Assembly (NCBI GenBank): GCA_963402885.1 | Contig: OY727100.1 | Span: forward strand, 5,691,501 to 5,755,500 | Length of the DNA stretch: 64,000 nucleotides | Reading direction: 5' to 3' | Source of the DNA: Antedon bifida | Taxonomy: Eukaryota; Echinodermata; Crinoidea; Comatulida; Antedonidae | In this document: one piece after another, positions 26,101 through 34,441 of the stretch | Layout of the letters: every line of letters begins with the position of its first letter | How positions within the stretch are numbered: position 1 is the first letter of the stretch | The notes under the pieces: model-generated | Databases searched by the model: none | The model's input: only the letters and a program-made list of their open reading frames with translations | What the model was told of the DNA's origin: nothing | Made by a program: the position numbers and the translations under genes

Positions 26101-29100
26101 TCAACATTTGTTCTAGTATTTTTCTTAAATAGAGGGGTAACTTTAGCAGTTTTAAGATCATGAGGAAAACAATTAGTTTTAAACGAAAGGTTAATGATAT
26201 GAGCTATCGGTTCAGCCAAGATTATCGCACCGTCACGTAAGAATCTTGAGGGAATATTATCTAGACCGACGCTTTTGTTTACATTTAGGCTTTCGAGTTG
26301 AGTTTTAACAAATTCTATGGTAACAGGCTCTAGCTTAAACATTTTTCCTTTTAATTTAACGTAGTATTTAAGAAGATCGTTAGTGGACATGGTGAAAAAA
26401 CCTATGCATTTTGGGAGTTTTTTGACGAGTGTTGACGCAACATTCGTGAAAAACTCATTAAAACGAGAGGCAACGCCTTTTGGACAGAAAGTTTGTTTAC
26501 CATTGTCATCGAGAACGATTTTAGTGTTTGTTTTACATTTCTTCTCGTATCCGAGCTGTTTGAGGGTTTTCCATAATTTTTTAGGGTTGTCTTTATTTTC
26601 ATCAATCTTATTGAGAAAATAATTAGATTTAGCTTTTTTGATCAGCCGCTGAGCTTTGTTCCTAGAGGCACAATAATATTTGTATATATCTAGATTAGAT
26701 TTATCTTTCTTGAATTGTTTTAAAAGTGTGTCTCTTACTTTGATTTCATCGGCAATTTCGGAGGTAAACCAGGGTGCTATGTTTTGTTTAAGTCTAACTT
26801 TTTTTATTGGCGCTATTGAGTCGATCACCTTAATGATGATATCTTTAAGAGTTAACCACGCGATATTTACATCGACATTATTAGTGACAACAGACCAATC
26901 GATATCGTTAAGTGTTTCAAGATAGTTATTTACATTATAGTTTTTTAAAGATCGTAATTTTGCGGAGTTGTGTTCATTTTTATGAACATGAGACTTAGGT
27001 ATTTTTCTAGTGCAATAAATAAGAAAATGGTCACTAAGGCCAATGTTAATTACTCCAGATTGCTTCACATTATTTTGTACATTAGTAACAATGTGGTCCA
27101 AACATGAGCTTTTTTCTTTTCCTATTCTAGTTATATCCTTAATAACATTACTAAAACCATTTCTTATAAGGCAATCATTATATCTTTGCGATACTGGATT
27201 AATATTTAAAGTACATATGTTAAAGTCACCAAGAATATAAATTTCACTACTCTCTTTGATTTTTGATACAGTTTCTTCAAAGTTGTTCTGAAATAAAGTT
27301 ACATTCTGTTTTGGAGGGCGGTAGCATGTACCAATCACAATTTCCTTTGAACGAGGCAGATATATATTTATCCAAATTGCTTCAAAATCGTCGATATCCA
27401 GATCATTTCTACGTGTGAAGGCGCGTTCATTTTTTACGTAGATACAAACTCCACCACCAGACCGGTTTCTGTCCTTCCTGAGCGCTGTATATCCATCAAT
27501 TTTGATCTCGTTATCGGTGATGGATTCGTCCAGCCACGACTCGCTGATGGATATAACAGTAGCTTTGGTCTTCGATGCGATGTGCCTTAGTTCAGACATT
27601 TTATTAACTAATGACCGCGCATTAAGGTGAATAAAATGTAGGCCTTTGTTAAACACGTTGAATTCCTCGCTTAAATGCTCGTAAATGTCTTCTGTACATG
27701 TATGTCCATCTTGTTGGGTTTCATTCACATTATTTGTGTCGGCAGTAAATTCGTCATGAATATTAATGTCACTGATGCATTCATCATTCGGAAGCTGATT
27801 GAAGAGGCATTCTTGACATAACCAATTATCTTTCGAGTTCCGTTGCTTATCATATACAATTTTATTTATTCTTCCGCACTTGATATGGTAGTTACATTTA
27901 CATTCAGTGCATTTCATTGCCCTGTGCGTTTTCGCAATCGGTTTTTTACAAATTGAACATGGGTTTCTGATTGGTCCTGGGTTCGGAGAAACGTCTCCAG
28001 CGATAATAATAAGTACCATCAGGAAACTTGGGTTTTTTAAGTTTAAGCGGCAAACTGGATACGGTTTAGAAGATCCGTACAATGTCCATAAGGGAGACAT
28101 TATATTCAGGTTATCCGTATGTATCTTCGGTTGAATTGCCCAGCTATCATATATGCTGGAGTTTAACGTAGAAAAAATGTCCGAGTTTAACGTTGGGCGG
28201 CAGGTAAAGTTAATTCTCACTAGAAGGCATAAAATAATAAGAACATTTGTAGTAATAGGTGAATAGGTGCATCCCACAGAATTAAAAAAATTATAATCAA
28301 TTGTTTTATCAAGAATAATATTGGTGATCTGATCCTCCCAAACTCTCTTTTTTTATTCAGTACTATTATTTTATTTTTCATTTATTTGATTTAGTAGATT
28401 TAATAAATAATAATAGTAATACTGTAATTTAAATAATAAAATACAGCCCCCATTTTAGGCCATCATATAATATTATAATTATATAATACAACCAGACATA
28501 TATATATTTTTAAAATAATATTTATTAATTTTTCTGAAAAATCGCTCACTAAATAGGGCTAGGCCTCGGACTCGTATACAAGTTATTATAATAGTTATTA
28601 TAAATATTCCTCAACTAAAATTTTTATTGTCATAAATAATCAAGTAATAATATATGCTGTAATGGAATGTACAGTATTTATTTATATGAATACAATACTC
28701 GGACAATAATAAACATCGCGTATATCGTTCGCTATAAATAAATTCATAAACACAATGTGTTTACAAAATGGCGGTTTCGCTACTTTTCGATGGAACAAAT
28801 AGAGGTATCTTTAGTTTGAATAGTCGGAGCTGCATCCCACTTACCAAATTTTGTATCTTAATAACGTATTCTGTAGATTATTCATTTTTAAAGATCTTTT
28901 TAAAGGACTGTTCAATTTTTCTAAATATTTTATTTTAAACATTTTTTAGGGTACAATTTCGGAAAAAAGACATCTTGGTTGATTTTGCCATTATATTACA
29001 GATTATCATTTTGTTCAAAAACATTTAATTTTACATGACAATATATTAAAACCATTTATGAATTTGTTTCACTAATAATATTTTTCCCATAATCAGCTAA

Positions 29101-29897
29101 ATTTACAAATATTGTGGCTTTCCCACTGTTAGCAGGATTACTCAAAAAGTAATTACAAGATCTTTACCAAAATGAATATACAGATAGATATGTGGTCAAG
29201 GACCATTCCATTTTACATTTACATTTTGTACCATGAATTTGAATAAACGCCCCGGTTTAAATAAACGCCCCCATAAAACATCATTTGGAATAAACACCTC
29301 CCTGGCGTTTATTTATTTTCTCGATTAAACGCCCTACCATCATGCATATATACACAATATTGTATTACAACACATTTCCATTTTGATACAATTTTTACTG
29401 TATTTGATCACTTCTTGATATTAATTGTGGTGTTGTTTTTTTTCATATCTAGCGGTACTGTATTCATTTGATTATACATTTTACCATATTGCACCAAAAA
29501 AATTAACGCCTGGCCAAAACAAACAGTTCCCTCAAATAAACGCACACCCTTCATTTCCTAGTAGGCCTTCTGTGAAACACTTGTCACCTTATTTCACAAC
29601 ACCATCAATTTGTTAGATTCGGTATTAACAAGAGCATAAATTGTGCAAATGCCACTTGTGTCTGAAGTGTATACATACAGTACAAAAGCCTGGTTACAAC
29701 TTGTTACAAGTTGTAATAATTTACGCAGATAAGGGTATAAAAAACAAACCTATCTTGATCCAAAAATCTTCAAGCTTAAAGTGTTCACCGATTTGTCTTC
29801 TGGTTTCTCCTCCATGCAATTCATCAAGTATTAATTGAAGATTTCCTAATACTGTATCAAACACATTATCCATGTTACATTGCAACATTTCAGCCAT
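11199..29897 (-). CDS. CCNDBP1: Cyclin-D1-binding protein 1 (GCIP/DIP1/HHM) orthologue, six coding exons
   Basis: Coding exons, in transcript order: 29897-29750, 21068-20907, 20634-20538, 16929-16782, 15478-15167, 11345-11199. All junctions are GT-AG and phases fit, giving 1014 nt and 337 residues. Exon 1 carries FKLEDFWIKI, where human has FNREMFWRRLN. Exon 2 gives KSISKEATKLSVLFS and VFYGLPKN, exon 3 GIVLRKSTKQAVVNIVEA, exon 4 SVWEVCD...KNNKTAVLIKIT, exon 5 AQLDDIADICVTVSPAVDE and LYPPM, and exon 6 KSSHICTEGDMSWIEFLYKAIDH. Each segment lines up in order with the human protein, a helical GCIP-family cyclin-D/HLH-binding regulator of the cell cycle acting in nucleus and cytoplasm. An acceptor at 29902-29904 lies just before the chosen ATG, implying an upstream non-coding exon that I did not find. 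The last few residues (after AIDHNLEKI) diverge from the human tail. Introns carry LINEs and MITEs. Expression is not demonstrated. Confidence 0.92.
11346..11814. other. CCNDBP1 intron 5, 3' part, no other feature
   Basis: Intronic sequence next to the last coding exon, with the polypyrimidine acceptor on the minus strand. The plus-strand frame 11562-11810 probably belongs to the decayed LINE that follows. Confidence 0.4.
11815..12985 (+). pseudogene. Decayed CR1/Jockey-group LINE fragments (RT C-terminus and 3' tail)
   Basis: Across shifting plus-strand frames I read FVDDIKLYCVVNN (the YADD region), then VNVQKDLGILIDSKLNF, the usual segment after the RT palm, then HRRIFDMVLLFKCLN and a C-terminal tail near 12420-12530. 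A second similar tail at 12643-12843 (LMLVFKCL, then YLSTKFQF) may come from another insertion. The 3' end is marked by AATAAAG and a TGAAA-type short repeat at about 12965-12985. Multiple stops and frameshifts; dead. It lies antisense in CCNDBP1 intron 5. Confidence 0.7.
12986..14050. other. Intronic sequence with a possible Helitron-like start and a 16-G run
   Basis: At about 13556 the sequence TCTATATTATAAGTGAGAG followed by a GTTTGTACGTTTGTTTG motif resembles the 5' start of some Helitron-type repeats, but I found no matching 3' hairpin plus CTRR end. A run of 16 G lies at 13887-13902. No gene seen. Confidence 0.3.
14055..15043. mobile_element. piggyBac-type MITE, copy 2 (989 bp), TTAA target site
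   Basis: It has the same ends as the copy at 7825-8787, with TTAA outside both (14051-14054, 15044-15047), and is in the same orientation. Relative to copy 1 it has a partial repeat of the left palindromic segment (about 14100-14140), a deletion near 14215, and an extra segment near 14765-14800. It lies in CCNDBP1 intron 5. No coding potential. Confidence 0.85.
15554..16443. repeat. Composite MITE with TTTCACACAG-type inverted ends
   Basis: The left end (TTTTTCACACAGAACTG) and right end (CAGCTCTGTGTGAAAGG) are inverted matches, and both halves contain GCGGTAA/TTACCGC words. Related inner ends at about 15645 (TCTGTGTGAAAGGCC) and 16275 (TTTCACACAGATCAGG) suggest that two short copies flank unrelated sequence. 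Flanking bases are TAA and TAT, near but not equal to a TWA duplication. Located in CCNDBP1 intron 4. Confidence 0.5.
17205..17290 (+). repeat. Short interspersed repeat, inverted partner of 19856-19930
   Basis: The word CTACCTATCAACT and the segment CAAAATGTTTAAAAACGATGA are shared in inverted orientation with 19856-19930, at roughly 80 percent over about 70 bp. This copy has an extra insertion of about 33 bp. Type unknown. Confidence 0.5.
18288..18466. mobile_element. PIF/Harbinger-type MITE (179 bp) with long inverted ends and TAA duplication
   Basis: The left end AGCTTGGTTCCCACTAG and the right end (AGCGTGGTTCCCACTAG on the minus strand) continue inward through CGCAACGCAAGGACGTAA-type words, giving about 50 bp of imperfect inverted repeat around a small loop. 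TAA flanks both ends (18285-18287, 18467-18469). Non-autonomous, in CCNDBP1 intron 3. Confidence 0.8.
18470..20537. other. CCNDBP1 intron 3, remaining part
   Basis: Mostly AT-rich. A possible LINE 3' tail ends at a short TAA/AAT repeat near 19085-19100. A palindromic TGTGACGTCACA (CRE-like core at 19472-19479) is present, but this deep in an intron I cannot assign it a role. The repeat partner at 19856-19930 is listed separately. No gene seen. Confidence 0.35.
19856..19930 (-). repeat. Short interspersed repeat, inverted partner of 17205-17290
   Basis: It carries the inverted form of the shared segment (TCGTTTTTAAACATTTTGA, then AGTTGATAGGTAGTAG). The two copies lie about 2.6 kb apart in opposite orientation within CCNDBP1 intron 3. 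Confidence 0.5.
21069..22880. other. CCNDBP1 intron 1, AT-rich part without recognised element
   Basis: No coding or RNA feature. The words CGCGACCTTTTATTTTTGCG (about 21837) and GGGCCTTTTATTTTCGCG (about 22527) recur, suggesting unassigned repeat ends. Confidence 0.3.
22882..24200 (+). pseudogene. L2-type LINE remnant, its 3' tail split by a MITE
   Basis: The plus-strand frame around 23070-23170 reads KVNFNNKKNELYIGGEILKP then SDTVKNL, the segment after the RT palm in L2-like LINEs. At 23284-23326 there is a typical L2 3' end (AAGCGCTTTGGACTC, then AAAGCGCAATATAAG). The expected ATT-repeat tail appears only at 24182-24200, after a MITE-like insertion (23329-24175). Most of the element is missing. 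Confidence 0.6.
23329..24175. mobile_element. MITE-like insertion inside the L2 tail
   Basis: The ends TGGCATCACAAAATCG and, inverted on the right, TGGCATCACAAAAGCG match at 15 of 16 positions. It interrupts the L2 3' tail, so it is the younger insertion. I did not find a clean target duplication; superfamily unknown. The frame at 23458-23646 has no recognisable domain. Confidence 0.6.
24278..29126. mobile_element. DNA transposon with 8-bp target duplication, carrying a LINE insertion
   Basis: The terminal inverted repeat is GTGGGAAAGCCAC (13 bp, perfect). TGTTAGCA is duplicated outside both ends (24270-24277, 29127-29134). An 8-bp duplication fits hAT, P or Merlin elements; the short end does not decide between them. 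Without the LINE the element would be about 1 kb and non-coding, so it is non-autonomous. It sits in CCNDBP1 intron 1. Confidence 0.75.
24771..28277 (-). CDS. Intact LINE polyprotein: 2A-like motif, PHD finger, EEP endonuclease, reverse transcriptase (1168 aa)
   Basis: One uninterrupted frame. A hydrophobic stretch (about residues 84-93) leads into GDVSPNPGP (94-102), a 2A-like ribosome-skipping motif with Ser where canonical 2A has Glu. A PHD-type finger follows: C107-C110, C123-C126, H131-C134, W152, C154-C157. The EEP domain spans about 213-420, with N219, E246, GDFN 350-353, DH 394-395 and SDH 415-417. The reverse transcriptase includes KSVGLDNIP, ENYRPISILP, LIDLQKAFDTVDH, GVPQGSILGP and YADD at 885-888. 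The C-terminal part has FDYSASAWYGG. The architecture is that of CR1-group LINEs. The 3' end on the minus strand is ATATCAAATAAAATCAATCA and a TCAA repeat near 24516-24530. All catalytic residues I can check are present, so this copy may be active. It lies sense to CCNDBP1 in intron 1. Confidence 0.93.
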   Translation of the reverse strand: MGCTYSPITTNVLIILCLLVRINFTCRPTLNSDIFSTLNSSIYDSWAIQPKIHTDNLNIMSPLWTLYGSSKPYPVCRLNLKNPSFLMVLIIIAGDVSPNPGPIRNPCSICKKPIAKTHRAMKCTECKCNYHIKCGRINKIVYDKQRNSKDNWLCQECLFNQLPNDECISDINIHDEFTADTNNVNETQQDGHTCTEDIYEHLSEEFNVFNKGLHFIHLNARSLVNKMSELRHIASKTKATVISISESWLDESITDNEIKIDGYTALRKDRNRSGGGVCIYVKNERAFTRRNDLDIDDFEAIWINIYLPRSKEIVIGTCYRPPKQNVTLFQNNFEETVSKIKESSEIYILGDFNICTLNINPVSQRYNDCLIRNGFSNVIKDITRIGKEKSSCLDHIVTNVQNNVKQSGVINIGLSDHFLIYCTRKIPKSHVHKNEHNSAKLRSLKNYNVNNYLETLNDIDWSVVTNNVDVNIAWLTLKDIIIKVIDSIAPIKKVRLKQNIAPWFTSEIADEIKVRDTLLKQFKKDKSNLDIYKYYCASRNKAQRLIKKAKSNYFLNKIDENKDNPKKLWKTLKQLGYEKKCKTNTKIVLDDNGKQTFCPKGVASRFNEFFTNVASTLVKKLPKCIGFFTMSTNDLLKYYVKLKGKMFKLEPVTIEFVKTQLESLNVNKSVGLDNIPSRFLRDGAIILAEPIAHIINLSFKTNCFPHDLKTAKVTPLFKKNTRTNVENYRPISILPTVSKILEKSVAIQVERYLSKNNILYAYQSGFRQAHSTESNLINLIDGLKNNKSKGPLTGMVLIDLQKAFDTVDHVILINKLKCMGFKCTDWFQSYLANRTQVVSVNGTCSEPLIVTHGVPQGSILGPILFLCYLNDIASCIDSDVQLLLYADDSTILYSHHDATKIAHKLSTVLAKCQDWLTENKLSLHVGKTESIIFGSRAKLNKVKEFSVELMGRRIKSTKQVKYLGIDLDQYVSCDIIATSVISKVKSRLKFLHRQSSCLNKKCRKLLSTALIQCTFDYSASAWYGGVNKNLKHKLQTAQNKMARFILNVGPRSHIGAKELSDLGFLNVSLRNKFLRLNYVHKIRYNFNTPSFLKDNFLLISDHHNHFTRGTTFNFVTPKATGVNDTTFYFLGIRDWNRLPNSLKSIQNNATFKIKLKEYFNNEQLGISV
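29135..29749. other. CCNDBP1 intron 1 start, with AATAAACGCC repeats
   Basis: After the split repeat, words AATAAACGCCCC, AAATAAACGCCCCC and GGCGTTTATTTATT at 29243-29335 and AAATAAACGCACACC at 29534 form direct and inverted copies, suggesting a small repeat or MITE. The donor of exon 1 lies at 29748-29749 (minus strand). No other gene seen. Confidence 0.35.
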
Positions 29898-30156
29898 ACT
29901 TCTGTAATGGAAGTGTACAATAATAATTAATATGATTTGTAAGAAGAAAGCCAAAAAATTTAGTTTAGTTGTCTAGTTGTTTGTGACCTGGCTGCTAAAT
30001 ATTTCTATGGTCATTTTCTTGATCAGTGGTCAATTGTTCTCATTAGAGTGATATCAACATGAGTGTATTTTGATATCAAGCAAAGACAACATCCACGCAA
30101 AAATGTTTGTACCAGCTAACATTTTGTGTACAGTATTTCTGTTGTATTATTAGAGC

Positions 30157-33100
30157 CTTGCACTAAACCTTGACATGGTGGATTGGCTTGCGTGTTTTGT
30201 TGATCCGGAGAGCTATGCTGGTGGGAGCCTTGGCTCCTGGTAGGGTTACCCAAGCCAGACAGGTCAAAGGGGAGAAACCAGACAAAGATAGTGCAACCCA
30301 ACCAAACCCATGGCGCGACTGTTCCAGCATCTGGCGGCAAAGTGGTAGTTGTAACCTCTGTGTCTGGAAGTAGTTTTCGACAAGTTATAACTATTTTTAA
30401 CTGGCTGTAGAATTGGCGAGCGCAGTCAGTATATTCAGCCACCGAAAGATTTAAACGACTACACAATTTCCCCGACGTTCATCCCGCATCGCTCGTCGCG
30501 CGGTTAACCAAGGAGCGCGTTCTACCGCTGTCCTGGATTCTCCAGCGGAGTCCGAAAAGTCAGCTAGAGATCCAAAAACAAAAACAAAAATGAACTTGCT
30601 GAAATGCAAAAACTTCATCATTATCTCAACCTTTAATGTTCGTACTTTGAACACTATCAATCAGATACCTGAACTTATCGCAAACTCGATAAATTGGAAA
30701 ATTGACGTTGTGTGTATTCAAGAACATCGCATATTTCACGAAGCCAACGAATTAGAATACAAAGATGCTGGCAAAGGTTGGACCCTCATCACAAGCTCTG
30801 CTACGAAAAATGACATAAATGCTACCATAGGAGGCGTCGGCTTACTCCTAAGCCCCAGAGCAATTAAATCCCTTAACAAAATCGAGAAAATCAACTCCAG
30901 AATTAATATTGCAAACTTCAACGGTAACCCAGAAACCACAATTATCTCTTGCTACAGTCCTACAAACGTAGCAGATGAAGATTTGGTCACTCAATTCTAC
31001 ATCGAACTATCCTCGTTAGTTAGAGATGTTCCAAAACATAATCTTTTATTGATTGGAGGAGATTTCAACGCTCAAATTAGCATGGAAAATAACAAAACTT
31101 TTTCCTTTCATGATCAGACACACCGAAACGGTGAACTTTTTCGGGAGTTTGCTGTTGAAAACCGGCTGCTGGCTCTGAATACCAAGTTTCAAAAGAGAAT
31201 GGGTAAACTTTGGACCTTCCAATATGCAAACGGTAGAAAAGCTCAACTTGACTACCTTCTTATAAACCACAAATGGAAAAACAGCTGCTTAAACTGCGAA
31301 GCATATAACAGTTTTGCCAGTGTGATATCAGATCATCGCATCGTTTCCAGCCGTATACGACTGAGTCTTCGAGCAAACAACAAAAAACTTGATAATCCTC
31401 CGCCATATTATTGGAAGTCCTTAATACACGATGGTAATACCCTCGAGCGGTTCACCATTGAACTTAGAAATCGATTTGATGCTCTCCAAGATGAAAGTGT
31501 GATCGACAATCCAGATACCACCTATGAAAACTTTGTGAAAGCACACCGGGAAGCCGCTTCCAACTGTATTCCCTTGAAACCTAAAAAACGCAAAAGAGTA
31601 CCCTGGGAAACGCAGGCTATTCAAGACCAACGAGAGAGGATCAAACGATCAGCAACTCGTAAAAATGGTAACCCTACACCCCAAAACATCTCAAAATTCA
31701 ACAGAGAGAAGTTACAATTGACGAGGCTCTATCAAATCGAAATGAAAACCTATCTGCAAACTAAGATTGACTCGATTAAGCAATATTCGGTGAATAAGCA
31801 ATCATCGATGGCCTGGAATACGATTAATGAAATCTCAGGTAGAAAGCGCATTAGTCAAGCAAAGCTGAAAGCCACCAGTCAAAATGATCGTCTAAATCAA
31901 TGGAAAAACCACTTCAAGAACCTTCTTGGCAACATTCCCAATATAACCAATGTGGAAACCATTGAGCTATTTCCAGCACAGACGGAATCTAACATCAAAA
32001 TCGGTCCTTTTAACGACAAAGAGTTAAACAAAGCACTCACAAAAATGAAAAATGGAAAATCCCCAGGACTTGATGGGATTCCTCCTGAAGTGTGGAAAAC
32101 GAAACATTTTAACAACGTACTCTTGAAGTGTTGCAATGAGGTCTATGAACAAAGACCTATTCACTACTGGACAAGAGGCTGCATACTACCTTTTCCAAAA
32201 AAAGGAGATCTTGGAAAGGTCGAAAACTACAGAGGAATAACTCTCACCTCCATTGCTGCCAAGATTTACAATCTCATGCTCTTGAATAGAATACAACCAT
32301 GGATCGAGACAATACTTCGTAAAAACCAAAATGGTTTTAGACAGGGACGTTCAGCAAGCAGCCAGATTCTCACAATTAGGAGAATACTTGAGGGAGTGCG
32401 TGACAAAAATCTTCCTGCAGTCCTCCTCTTTGTAGATTTCGCAAAAGCCTTCGATTCTATCCATCGTGAAAAGATGCTTAAAATTCTTCTCGTCTACAAA
32501 ATTCCACTTGAGATTGTCAAGGCCATAATGATGCTGTACAAAAACTCAAGTGCCCTGGTTCGTTCTCCAGATGGTGATACTGATCCGTTTCAGGTAAAAG
32601 CAGGCGTCCTTCAAGGAGATACTCCGCTCCCTACATCTTCATCATCTGTCTTGATTATGTTCTCCGCTCGGCTATTGATCCACTCAACAAACACGGCTTA
32701 ACTTTGAAGCCAAGAATCAGTAAGAGGTTCCCTGCGACATTGGTAACTGACGCTGATTATGCTGACGATATAGCCCTGTTGTCGAACACGATCGCTGGAG
32801 CAACAACCCTCCTACACGCCCTTGAAAATGCTGCATCCTCAATCGGCCTTCACTTAAATGCCAAAAAGACAGAAAGTATGAACGTAAACTGTCAAGGTCA
32901 AATTCAAACTAGCTCCGGATACGCTCTCAAACAAGTCGACCAGTTCACCTATCTTGGCAGCAACATTGCCTCAACAGCAAAAGACGTTGATATACGTATG
33001 AGCAAAGCCTGGTCAGCTCTCAAACGCCTGACTGTCATATGGAAGTCCAACATCTCAAACAACATGAAGAAAAATCTCTTTAAGACCACAGTCGAGTCTG

Positions 33101-33515
33101 TCCTTCTCTACGGGTCATCGACATGGACCCTAACTAAGAAACTTGAAAACACTCTAAACGGAACATATACTAGGATGCTACGAGCCGTTCTTAACGTTTC
33201 GTGGCAAGAGCACCTCTCGAACGCTCAGCTATATGGGAATCTTCGCAAGATCACCGATGTCATCAAAGAAAGAAGAGTCCGCTTTGTTGGACACTCTTTC
33301 CGCAACAAAAGTGAACTGATTAGCGAACTTATGCTCTGAATGCCATCACATGGGGCAAGAAGACCAGGCAGGCCCCCAAAATCATTCATTGACCAATTAG
33401 TTGCAGACTCCGGCCATAAAATTGAAGAGCTACCAGGAGCAATGATGAACAGAGACGGCTGGAAAGAAGTAGTCAAAAGAATCCGAGCAAGCTCGACGCA
33501 GTAGTAGTAGTATAG
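30157..33515 (+). mobile_element. Full-length EEP-RT LINE (RTE-like), 3359 bp, with 9-bp target duplication
   Basis: TATTAGAGC occurs at 30148-30156 and again at 33516-33524, directly outside the two ends, and fits a LINE target duplication. The 5' leader (30157-30589) contains hairpin-forming words (GGGAGCCTTGGCTCCTGG, GGTAGGGTTACCC). One long coding region follows. The 3' end is a TAG microsatellite at 33502-33512. The insertion lies just upstream of CCNDBP1, in the opposite orientation, inside an older repeat whose units recur at 29960-30140 and 33525-34000. Confidence 0.8.
30590..33504 (+). pseudogene. LINE endonuclease-reverse transcriptase ORF, one frameshift and one stop
   Basis: The first segment, 30590-32701 (703 codons), has an EEP endonuclease (STFNVRTLN, QEHR, GGDFNAQ, SDHRIV) and the start of the RT (GKSPGLDGIPPEVW, ENYRGITLTS, FVDFAKAFDSIHREK, AGVLQGDT). 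Right after GVLQGDT, near 32624, the frame changes as expected from loss of one base; the downstream frame continues the family sequence through DYADDIALL (YADD at 32758-32769) to 33339. TGA at 33337-33339 then interrupts it, but the same frame goes on with a conserved-looking basic tail (RRPGRPPKSF) to TAG at 33502-33504. So there are two lesions in an otherwise complete element of recent age. The RTE-like label rests on RT motifs and is tentative. Confidence 0.85.
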
Positions 33516-33524
33516 TATTAGAGC

Positions 33525-34441
33525 AAATATAAATATAATTTGAGACTAAAATTATAACTTTCTGACTAGTGGTTGCTGAGATATTGATATGGTTATTTCC
33601 TTGATCAATGATCAAAAATAAAGTTTCACAGTCATTTTTGGCAAAAGTTGTCCATTAAAGTGATAAATAGAAATATGCTCCAAGCCAAAAAATGTTTGTG
33701 CCGATTATATGTCAAAGGTCAAAATTAGAGGTTTTTTGACAGTTTTATGATTTTTATTACATTAGAACAAACAAATAATTTGAGACCACAATTATCACTT
33801 TCTGACCAGTGGTTGATGAGATATTCATATGGCCAATTTCTTGATCATTGGTAAGAAAAGGGGTTTCTGTCCACTTTGGGCAAAAGTTTCCCATTACTAG
33901 AGTGAATAGAAATATGGGTCCGAGTAGTTTGGCAAAAAAAATATTCCAATACACCCATTAGTTATCAAGAAGTTACACAGTCCTAACTTTTACCATATTG
34001 ACATTTTGGCCTCTCTCTGTACTAACCAAGCATCCAAATTTTGTTTAGGCCAACAGCAAAAAATTGATTTGTATTGATATGTGACCCATTCTGGCAAAAC
34101 CCTCTCTTTGTCGGCATTTCAAAATTCACGTAATCAGTCAAAATACGTCCAAATCGACTACCCTGCCAGATGTTTTTGCATTTTCAAAATATTTCACTCT
34201 TTAAGAATATGTCCCGAAATTTAATTAAAATTTTGAAAAAAGAGAGTTTTAAAAACATGTATTTTCCTCAAGCCTAACAATTTATTCACGATCTACGCTA
34301 AAATTTTGATTAAATTCAGTTGAAAGTAGCCGAGTTTGACAACATTTTGATCCATTTTGATCGCCAGTTCGCTGCACAATTTTGACACATCAAAATAAAG
34401 CTCATTCATTTGACCGGTGTCTGATCATTTCGGCCGCCAGT
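33525..34441. repeat. Diverged tandem repeat of about 245 bp, then unassigned sequence
   Basis: Two units (about 33525-33765 and 33768-34000) share ATAATTTGAGAC, CACTTTCTGAC, AGTGGTTG, TGAGATATT and a TTCTTGATCA block. Part of another unit lies at 29960-30140, on the other side of the LINE. From 34000 to 34441 I see no feature. Confidence 0.55.

Larger units (their letters stand above)
24200..29230. repeat. CCGCCAAGGAGG-type interspersed repeat, split by the transposon at 24278-29126
   Basis: The left piece (24200-24277) begins with two copies of the hairpin-forming CTCCGCCAAGGAGG and continues GTGTGTTTGTTGTTAGCA. The right piece resumes at 29127 with TGTTAGCAGGATTACTCAAA and runs on for perhaps 100 bp. 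This word order is familiar from a repeat widespread in marine invertebrates (recollection, not a search). The outer limits are approximate. Confidence 0.55.
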
